Source: an uncultured Bacteroidales bacterium
GTDB taxonomy: Bacteria; Bacteroidota; Bacteroidia; Bacteroidales; Paludibacteraceae
DNA length: 12,454 bases
Reading direction: 5' to 3'
NCBI GenBank assembly: GCA_937916355.1
Contig: CALFTM010000077.1
Location: 1-12,454, forward strand
Made by a program: the position numbers and the translations under genes. The notes under the pieces are model-generated. The model was not told where the DNA came from and did not search any database. It worked only from the letters and a program-made list of their open reading frames with translations. Position 1 is the first letter of the stretch. Every line of letters begins with the position of its first letter. Shown here one piece after another: positions 8,318 to 12,454 of the stretch.

Positions 8318-8357
8318 TGTGGATAATTTGAAAATTTTTCATTTTGACTAAAAAATC
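8318..8357 (+). repeat. Conserved post-HTCS block, copy B, with perfect DnaA-box 9-mer
   Basis: TGTGGATAATTT at 8318-8329 and TGAC-AAAAAATC at 8345-8357 match the block at 3750-3788. It begins 40 bp after the stop codon of the second HTCS gene and 85 bp upstream of the unit 1 -7 element. Parts of it (AAAAAATCC-AAT) recur before units 2 and 3. Confidence 0.6.
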
Positions 8358-8402
8358 CGAATGTTTGCGTAAAACTTCTTACCGTTTTATCAGATTTATG
8401 TG

Positions 8403-8410
8403 TTCCTTTG
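8403..8410 (+). promoter_or_regulatory. Promoter -7 element of array unit 1
   Basis: TTCCTTTG followed by TATTGTCC, the same arrangement as in units 2 and 3. It is one base from the TAnnTTTG consensus. The predicted start is near 8415, at the GTCC hairpin. No clear -33 TTG was identified. Confidence 0.5.
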
Positions 8411-8414
8411 TATT

Positions 8415-8693
8415 GTCCAAAGGGACGAAAATTTCCGATGGAAATTTGGTCGTTTGAAATGAGAAAAGTTGGAATATGATATAAATATTTCACAAACGAA
8501 GGAGCGTAGATTCTGAGGGATTAGATCTCTTATGAGAGTACCGCTGCCAAAATTTTTTTTTCAGACGTACCTTTGTTACACAAATTTGTACCTATTACAC
8601 GAATACACAGTATAGTATAATGTTCAGTTAAGTGCAGTTTAAACCTTACTATCCCTGTTTTAAAAAGGCATCCTCGATGGAGGGTGCCTTTTT
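8415..8693 (+). ncRNA. Candidate small RNA, array unit 1
   Basis: About 279 nt. A small GTCC/GGAC hairpin (8415-8426) is followed by a second, perfect 8-bp hairpin AAATTTCC-GAT-GGAAATTT (8429-8447). A variable insert of roughly 100 nt, longer than in the other units, contains AGCGTA...TA-c-CGCT closing an inner CTCT-TATG-AGAG hairpin. The conserved core starts at 8562, with TTACAC repeated 19 bp apart (8576, 8595). A closing stem ATAGTA (8612-8617) / TACTAT (8647-8652) surrounds AAGTGC, and the terminator follows. No conserved ORF was found. Expression and function are inferred. Confidence 0.6.
8667..8693 (+). terminator. Intrinsic terminator of array unit 1
   Basis: 9-bp stem GGCATCCTC (8667-8675) / GAGGGTGCC (8680-8688), one T-G wobble, loop GATG, then TTTTT. 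A five-A tract precedes the stem. Confidence 0.85.
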
Positions 8694-8965
8694 GCTTTTT
8701 TGCCAGTCCACTTTCTTTTAAATGAAATTTGGGAAGGATGCTTTTTTTTACATATTACACAAAGTTTTTTGGGGGATAGATTTCATCTTTGAAAAAAACT
8801 GCTCTTGAAAGTCTTTCCTAAAAATTGGATGCTTTTGTTGTTTTAGGAGGCTGTTCCGGTTCTTTTTTTTGCTAAATATCTCTTTTTTTTCGGCAGAAGC
8901 CTTTTTTTGCTTAAAAAATCATGATAGATGCTTAAAAAATCCTAATCGTATAGGCTGTTTTTTTG

Positions 8966-8973
8966 TTCCTTTG
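8966..8973 (+). promoter_or_regulatory. Promoter -7 element of array unit 2
   Basis: TTCCTTTG followed by TGCTGTCC. AAAAAATCCTAAT lies just upstream (8934-8946) and is also found before unit 3. No clear -33 TTG was identified. Confidence 0.5.
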
Positions 8974-8976
8974 TGC

Positions 8977-9216
8977 TGTCCGAAAAGACGGACAAATTCA
9001 GAAATTAGAATTTCTTTTTGAAATAAAATATAAAACATAAAGAGCATTCAGAAGGCAATGGGTGTTTCTATGATTGAAACTCCATTCCAGACGTACCATA
9101 TTACACACTTCTTTTTCTATTACACGATTACACACACAGTTAGTTAATGTTCGTTCATAATTTAAACCTAACTACAATCTGTTTTAAGAAAAGGCATCCT
9201 TTCGGGTGCCTTTTTT
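8977..9216 (+). ncRNA. Candidate small RNA, array unit 2
   Basis: About 240 nt. The 5' hairpin is TGTCCG-AAAAGA-CGGACA (8977-8994), followed by AGAAATT/AATTTCT (9000-9015) and TTTGAAATAAAA (9017). AGCATT...GCAATG spans 9043-9060. A unit-specific hairpin follows: ATGG (9058-9061) with CCAT (9082-9085) and GTTTC (9064-9068) with GAAAC (9076-9080). The conserved core begins at TCCAGACGTACC (9086), with TTACAC at 9101 and 9120. The stem TAGTTA (9141-9146) / TAACTA (9169-9174) is one pair longer than in unit 1 by matched change on both sides. A 29-codon ORF in it is not conserved. Confidence 0.6.
9193..9216 (+). terminator. Intrinsic terminator of array unit 2
   Basis: 7-bp stem GGCATCC (9193-9199) / GGGTGCC (9204-9210), loop TTTC, then TTTTTT, with an A-rich tract before the stem. 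Confidence 0.85.
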
Positions 9217-9363
9217 GTTTTATGTTTTTTTCTACCATTGGTTTGATAGTAAAAAATCGGCAGACGGGTATCAGAAGATTGGAAAAATCAGTCATTTAGC
9301 CTTTTTGCCTAAATTTTCATATTGGTTGCAAGAAAAATCCTAATTGAATTTCGTGAAATTATA

Positions 9364-9371
9364 TTCCTTTG
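9364..9371 (+). promoter_or_regulatory. Promoter -7 element of array unit 3
   Basis: TATATTCCTTTGCATTGTCC surrounds the box at 9364-9371, with a possible TTG -33 element 17 nt upstream (9344-9346). CTTTGCATTGTC is shared exactly with the region A promoter. Confidence 0.55.
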
Positions 9372-9375
9372 CATT

Positions 9376-9610
9376 GTCCGAAGAGACGGACGGTTTTACA
9401 ATGTGAATTTTCAGATTTGAAATAAAAATATAAACAGAAGAGCATTGAATGCAATGATTTCTCTAACGAAACATCTTTCAGACGTATACCATGTTACACT
9501 TTTCTACTTATTACACGATACACACAGTATAGCTAAAGTTCAGTTGAGATCAAGACCCTAACTATCATCTATTTGAAAAATAAAAGGCATCTATGAGGAT
9601 GCCTTTTGTT
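9376..9610 (+). ncRNA. Candidate small RNA, array unit 3
   Basis: About 235 nt. The 5' hairpin is GTCCG-AAGAGA-CGGAC (9376-9391), then TTTGAAATAAAAATATAAA (9416). A hairpin CATTG-AATG-CAATG (9443-9456) lies inside AGCATT..GCAATG, followed by a weaker unit-specific fold. The conserved core runs from CAGACGTA (9479) through CCATGTTACACTT and TATTACACGA (9509). The stem ATAGCTA (9529-9535) / TAACTAT (9559-9565) has one C-A mismatch. Ends at the shared bidirectional terminator. Expression and function are inferred. Confidence 0.6.
9582..9607. terminator. Bidirectional terminator between array unit 3 and the unknown secreted-protein gene
   Basis: Perfect 10-bp stem AAAAGGCATC (9582-9591) / GATGCCTTTT (9598-9607) with a 6-nt loop. 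On the + strand it ends in TTTTGTTGTTTT; on the - strand in TTTTATTTTT. It can end both the array and the converging gene whose stop lies at 9659. Confidence 0.8.
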
Positions 9611-9658
9611 GTTTTAAGATTATTGTTTTTCGGACAAGACTCTTTTCCCTTCATTTGT

Positions 9659-10687
9659 TTAGTCACTTTCAGGGAAATACTCAATATTGTACTTTCTGAT
9701 AGAAGCCTTTTGTTTGGGGCTTTTGGGGTACACTGATTTAGCCTCTATCAAGTTTCCCCATTCGTCGTGTTTGAGGTATATTATCTTTTTAGGTGTTTGT
9801 GCGGTGTCTGAAAATATTTCTATGTGGTCTAAAATTTTTTGGTATTTATATTGGAATGTGTATTGGGTCTCGTTTGTCGGGTTCGCTTCATTGGAGAAGG
9901 TCTTTTCTTTTATCCTTTCTGTTTTGTAAGTTAACCGAAATGAAGAGGCTTTGTGAGACTCAATTCGCAGTGTGTCGTTATTTTGTTGTAAAGTCATTTT
10001 TGTTTTTTTGTTGTACAAACGATAGTTTTGGTCGTCGATGAAATCTTTCATGACAAAACCGTTCCATTTTTTTCTCGTTTTGAGTTGGTCTTTGATGTTG
10101 GCGAATCGTTCCCACCATGAACTTCCCGTGAGAGATTCCGCAATGTAGCCTTGGGGTTCATATCTAAAAGTGAACGGATAGTAGTTGGGTCCATGATTGA
10201 ATTGTCCACCATAGGGTGTATCGTCCATTTTGTCCAGCTCAGGCTCACTACAATATTGTCCGTTATACAGGTATTTTTTTGCGTTATCGTCGTAGGTGTA
10301 ATGAAATGTTTCATGCTCATTTTTGAGGGTGATTTTAAGCCAATCGGGCTTCTCTTCCCACGCGTGGTGTCTTGTTATGTTAATTCTTTTGTCATTTGAG
10401 TCATATTCATGCACATAAAAATAGTTTCGATAACTTTGTGCCGTTAGTGTATTGAGAATGCCGTGATGCTCCTCTGATAACTCTCCGTTTTTGTTAAAGT
10501 TGCATGAATAAATAATGGAAGAGTCTCCTTCTATCTTTAAGGAGGCTACAGGCCCTTTTAGGTTGTGGTGGACTCTATCAAAGCGACATGGATCCCATGA
10601 TAGAGTGACCATGATGGGAGATGCGGTGACGTAGCATAATAATGCCACATAAAGTGCGATGATTTTTTTACAATTCATGACTTCCAT
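9659..10687 (-). CDS. Secreted or periplasmic protein of unknown function
   Basis: 342 residues; no enzyme family recognised. The N-terminus is a signal peptide (MNCKKIIALYVALLCYVTAS), so translation may start at Met4 (base 10678) rather than Met1. The cysteine in it lacks a good lipobox, so a lipoprotein is not favoured. The mature part has KGPVASLKIE near residue 44 and NFNKNGELSEE, and near the C-terminus KHDEWGNLIEAKSVYP...IRKYNIEYFPE. These resemble the beta-strand YD-like pieces (xxDxxGNxxE) seen in many uncharacterised Bacteroidota exported proteins; that is a weak family resemblance. It is rich in aromatic residues. The gene has its own promoter candidate and terminator, so it looks monocistronic and converges on the RNA array. 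Confidence 0.8.
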   Translation of the reverse strand: MEVMNCKKIIALYVALLCYVTASPIMVTLSWDPCRFDRVHHNLKGPVASLKIEGDSSIIYSCNFNKNGELSEEHHGILNTLTAQSYRNYFYVHEYDSNDKRINITRHHAWEEKPDWLKITLKNEHETFHYTYDDNAKKYLYNGQYCSEPELDKMDDTPYGGQFNHGPNYYPFTFRYEPQGYIAESLTGSSWWERFANIKDQLKTRKKWNGFVMKDFIDDQNYRLYNKKTKMTLQQNNDTLRIESHKASSFRLTYKTERIKEKTFSNEANPTNETQYTFQYKYQKILDHIEIFSDTAQTPKKIIYLKHDEWGNLIEAKSVYPKSPKQKASIRKYNIEYFPESD

Positions 10688-10704
10688 ATTATTATTGATT
10701 TTTG

Positions 10705-10738
10705 CAAAAATAAAAAAAAACGGTTTGAAAAAAACAAA
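10705..10738 (-). promoter_or_regulatory. Promoter candidate of the unknown secreted-protein gene
   Basis: On the - strand TATTTTTG (10712-10705) fits TAnnTTTG, and TTTG (10738-10735) may be the -33 element with a 22-nt spacer, slightly long. The start would fall near 10698, giving a leader of about 11 nt to Met1 or 20 nt to Met4. The upstream part lies inside the hisC terminator hairpin. Confidence 0.5.
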
Positions 10739-10744
10739 CCGTTT
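10709..10744 (-). terminator. Intrinsic terminator of the hisD-hisC operon
   Basis: 10-bp stem AAACGGTTTG (10718-10727) / CAAACCGTTT (10735-10744) with a 7-nt loop. Read on the - strand it is followed by a long T run that starts inside the stem. It lies 23 bp after the hisC stop. Confidence 0.85.
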
Positions 10745-10767
10745 GGGATTTTTACAAAAGAATCATT

Positions 10768-11811
10768 TTAGTATGGCATCTTTTTTAAAGTGTCCAAAAG
10801 GATTTCGTTCTCTTTAGGAGTCCCAATGGTGATGCGCAGACTATTTTCGCACAACACGACAGAATTTCTGTTGCGCACGATGATGCCATCTTTCACCAGA
10901 TATTGGTAGGTTGCGTTGGCGTTGTCCACTTTCACTAAAATGAAATTTGCGTCAGAAGGGTAGATGTGCCTTACAAAAGGGAGGTTCAATAAATTGGATT
11001 TCAACTTCTCTCTTTCGTCGATGATTGTATCTCTTCTTTCTTTGAAAATGCCGTATTGCCTCAAAGTCTCCGCAGCGATTTTTTGTGATGAGTCGTTCAC
11101 ATTGTAAGGATACTTCACTTTATTGAAAAGTGCGATGATAGCCTCCGATGCGTAGGCGATTCCGAGTCTCAGTCCGGCGCACCCCCAAGCTTTTGACAGC
11201 GTTTGCAAAATGACCATATTAGGAAATTCCGACAATCGTTTTGACCAACTTTCAGAATCTGCGAAATCAATGTAGGCTTCGTCTATTACCACAATCCCGC
11301 TGAAATTTTTTAAGATTTTTTCGATTTCGAGAGGATTCAGCAAGTTTCCGGTTGGGTTGTTAGGAGAACACAACCAGATGATACGGGTGTTCTCGTCAGT
11401 CCTTTCAAGTAGAGCATCCGCTTTGATTTGGAAGTTTTCGTCGAGCAGGACGTTGCGGTATTCCACATTGTTAATATCCGCACAGACCTTATACATTCCG
11501 TAAGTAGGGGTGATAGCAACAACATTATCCTTTTGTGGTTCACAAAATATTCGATAAAGAAGGTCTATTGCCTCGTCGCTACCATTACCTAAGAATGTGT
11601 TTCTGCATTTGATCCCTTTAATCTTTTTGATTTCAGATTTCAGATTTTTCTGCAAAGGGTCTGGATAGCGGTTGAAGGGTAGGTCGAAAGGATTTTCATT
11701 CGCATCTAAGTACACAGAAGCCTCGCCTTTGAACTCATCGCGGGCGCATGAATAGGGTTCTAATTCCCAAATGTTGGGACGAACTTGTTTTTTTAATTCA
11801 AACATAACCAT
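10768..11811 (-). CDS. hisC: Histidinol-phosphate aminotransferase
   Basis: Fold-type I PLP enzyme that converts imidazole acetol phosphate and glutamate into L-histidinol phosphate and 2-oxoglutarate, in cytosolic histidine biosynthesis. The 347 residues match the usual family length. Visible motifs: LDANENPFDLPFNRYPDP at the N-terminus (substrate-binding region), FLGNGSDEAIDLL (PLP phosphate contact), CSPNNPTGN (about 148-156), VIDEAYIDF (cofactor aspartate and tyrosine), TLSKAWGCAGLRLG with the Schiff-base lysine K207 and arginine R215, and a C-terminal SLRITIGTPKENE with the substrate-carboxylate arginine. The start ATG at 11811 could be replaced by Met3. It lies 36 bp downstream of hisD on the same strand, so co-transcription is likely. 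Confidence 0.95.
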   Translation of the reverse strand: MVMFELKKQVRPNIWELEPYSCARDEFKGEASVYLDANENPFDLPFNRYPDPLQKNLKSEIKKIKGIKCRNTFLGNGSDEAIDLLYRIFCEPQKDNVVAITPTYGMYKVCADINNVEYRNVLLDENFQIKADALLERTDENTRIIWLCSPNNPTGNLLNPLEIEKILKNFSGIVVIDEAYIDFADSESWSKRLSEFPNMVILQTLSKAWGCAGLRLGIAYASEAIIALFNKVKYPYNVNDSSQKIAAETLRQYGIFKERRDTIIDEREKLKSNLLNLPFVRHIYPSDANFILVKVDNANATYQYLVKDGIIVRNRNSVVLCENSLRITIGTPKENEILLDTLKKMPY

Positions 11812-11847
11812 TCAGTTTTAGTTGCAACATATTTGAATAAAGGAACA

Positions 11848-12454
11848 TTATTTGCGTCTTAAAATCACCGCATTTTGGTGAGCAAATAGATGTTCGTTGC
11901 TTGCCATTGTCTCGATAGCATCTCCTATGCGGTCCAGTCCCTCTTTACTGATCTCTTGATAGGTGATTTTTTTGCGGAAACTATCCAAGTTCACTCCGCT
12001 ATATGCTTTGGCATATCCATTGGTAGGAAGAGTGTGGTTAGTTCCAGAAGCGTAGTCGCCCGCACTTTCCGGAGTATAGTTACCAAGGAAAATAGAGCCT
12101 GCATTGTCGATTCCCTCTGCCACTTTGTTGTAGTTTAAGGTGGAGATGATCAGATGTTCAGGAGCGTAGGAGTTTGTCATTTTGATGGCCTCTTCCATAT
12201 TTTTGACAACGAAGATTTTGCTATTTTCGATAGACTTTTCTGCGATGTCCTTTCTTGGAAGTTGCTCTAATTGGCTTGTCACCTCCTTCATCACCTCGTT
12301 TGCAAGGTTCTCGCTTGTGGTGATTAGGATGGCTTGGCTATCTACGCCATGTTCTGCCTGAGAAAGGAGGTCTGATGCGACAAAAATAGGGTTTGCGCTA
12401 TCGTCCGCCAACACTTCCACTTCAGAAGGTCCGGCAGGCATATCGATAGCCACC
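11848..12454 (-). CDS. hisD: Histidinol dehydrogenase, C-terminal part (gene runs off the right edge)
   Basis: Last two steps of histidine synthesis: NAD-dependent, zinc-dependent oxidation of L-histidinol to histidine. Only the last 202 codons or so are here; the family is usually about 430 residues. The first codon at the edge, GTG, is an internal valine of VAIDMPAGPSEV, not a start. Recognisable motifs: GPSEVEVLADD, DLLSQAEHGVDSQ (zinc and substrate ligands Q and H), SYAPEHLI (catalytic Glu-His pair), SAGDYASGTNHTLPT (zinc aspartate), and the C-terminal LFAHQNAVILR (the last zinc ligand histidine). All are intact. Gene order hisD then hisC is the common one in his operons. Confidence 0.95.
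   Translation of the reverse strand, partial: VAIDMPAGPSEVEVLADDSANPIFVASDLLSQAEHGVDSQAILITTSENLANEVMKEVTSQLEQLPRKDIAEKSIENSKIFVVKNMEEAIKMTNSYAPEHLIISTLNYNKVAEGIDNAGSIFLGNYTPESAGDYASGTNHTLPTNGYAKAYSGVNLDSFRKKITYQEISKEGLDRIGDAIETMASNEHLFAHQNAVILRRK

Larger units (their letters stand above)
8403..9610 (+). repeat. Tandem array of three promoter-to-terminator RNA units
   Basis: Three non-identical units share ordered elements: TTCCTTTG promoter box (8403, 8966, 9364), GTCC/GGAC hairpin, TTTGAAAT (8453, 9017, 9416), CAGACGTA (8562, 9088, 9479), TTACAC (8576, 9101, 9494), TATTACACGA (8593, 9118, 9509), an ACACAGT/TAG segment, an AACC/ACCC-TTACTA-type 3' block and a GGCATC hairpin terminator. The promoter boxes are 563 and 398 bp apart. 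No terminal inverted repeats or target duplications were noticed, so this does not look like an insertion element. The space between units is AT- and T-rich, with a stray TATTACAC at 8753-8760 that may be a decayed remnant. Confidence 0.75.

Noticed and set aside
9058..9146. 29-codon ORF in unit 2 (start MGVSMIETPFQTY) and comparable short ORFs in units 1 and 3, as small conserved peptides
   Set aside because: The reading frame through CAGACGTA to TATTACACGA is not kept between units, start codons are not aligned, and indels are not multiples of three, so peptide similarity only reflects conserved nucleotides.
8403..9610. CRISPR array
   Set aside because: Units are 240-280 nt, diverged and internally structured, with promoters and terminators; there are no short identical repeats with unique spacers and no cas genes.
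8403..9610. Insertion sequence or MITE copies
   Set aside because: No terminal inverted repeats, target-site duplications or transposase noticed; unit ends are defined by promoters and terminators.
9687..9929. 80-codon + strand frame with hydrophobic stretches, opposite the secreted-protein gene
   Set aside because: Antisense of a gene with a good signal peptide and coherent protein composition on the other strand; no promoter or initiation context seen.

Overview
The window looks like chromosomal DNA of a member of the Bacteroidales (phylum Bacteroidota). Three things point there: two long one-piece hybrid two-component regulators (HTCS) of the Reg_prop/Y_Y_Y/kinase/receiver/AraC type, promoter-like TAnnTTTG and TTCCTTTG elements instead of TATAAT boxes, and no strong Shine-Dalgarno sequences. 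Both window edges cut genes.

Layout. 1-3707 (+): an HTCS missing about 155 N-terminal residues at the left edge. 3708-4204: a 497-bp gap (region A) with a strong Bacteroidota-type promoter, a structured non-coding stretch and an intrinsic terminator, then the leader of the next gene. 4205-8278 (+): a complete paralogous HTCS of 1357 residues. 8279-9658: a 1.4-kb gap with three tandem, non-identical, promoter-to-terminator units of about 235-280 nt, read here as a family of small structured RNAs. 9659-10687 (-): a secreted or periplasmic protein of unknown function. 10768-11811 (-): hisC. 11848-12454 (-): the C-terminal part of hisD, the two forming a hisD-hisC operon that ends in a hairpin terminator.

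The most interesting part is the non-coding DNA. The three array units share a promoter, a GTCC/GGAC hairpin at the predicted 5' end, a variable hairpin region, a conserved core (CAGACGTA, then CCAT-TTACAC, then TATTACACGA and ACACAGT), a short closing stem and a GGCATC-type terminator. Region A, in the same place after the first HTCS gene, is a fourth relative. Its promoter side (12 nt identical to unit 3) and its terminator side (AAACCTTAACTA) run on the + strand, but its core (AGCATT..GCAATG, CAGACGTA, CCAT-TTACACTT) lies on the - strand, between short inverted repeats TAGTTAA/TTAACTA. So either the core was inverted (possibly an invertible DNA segment) or the region A RNA is an antisense partner able to pair at two collinear sites with the array RNAs. 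A DnaA-box-containing block (TGTGGATAATTT ... TGAC-AAAAAATC) also follows both HTCS genes, so the regulator and its downstream non-coding module appear to have been duplicated or maintained together.

How the parts may work together (inference): the two HTCS proteins would sense a periplasmic ligand and control genes outside the window, since no susC/susD or polysaccharide-utilisation genes are present. The RNAs downstream of each are candidates for members of the same regulatory circuit. The histidine genes and the unknown secreted protein are transcribed toward the array and meet it at a bidirectional terminator at 9582-9607; they look functionally separate.
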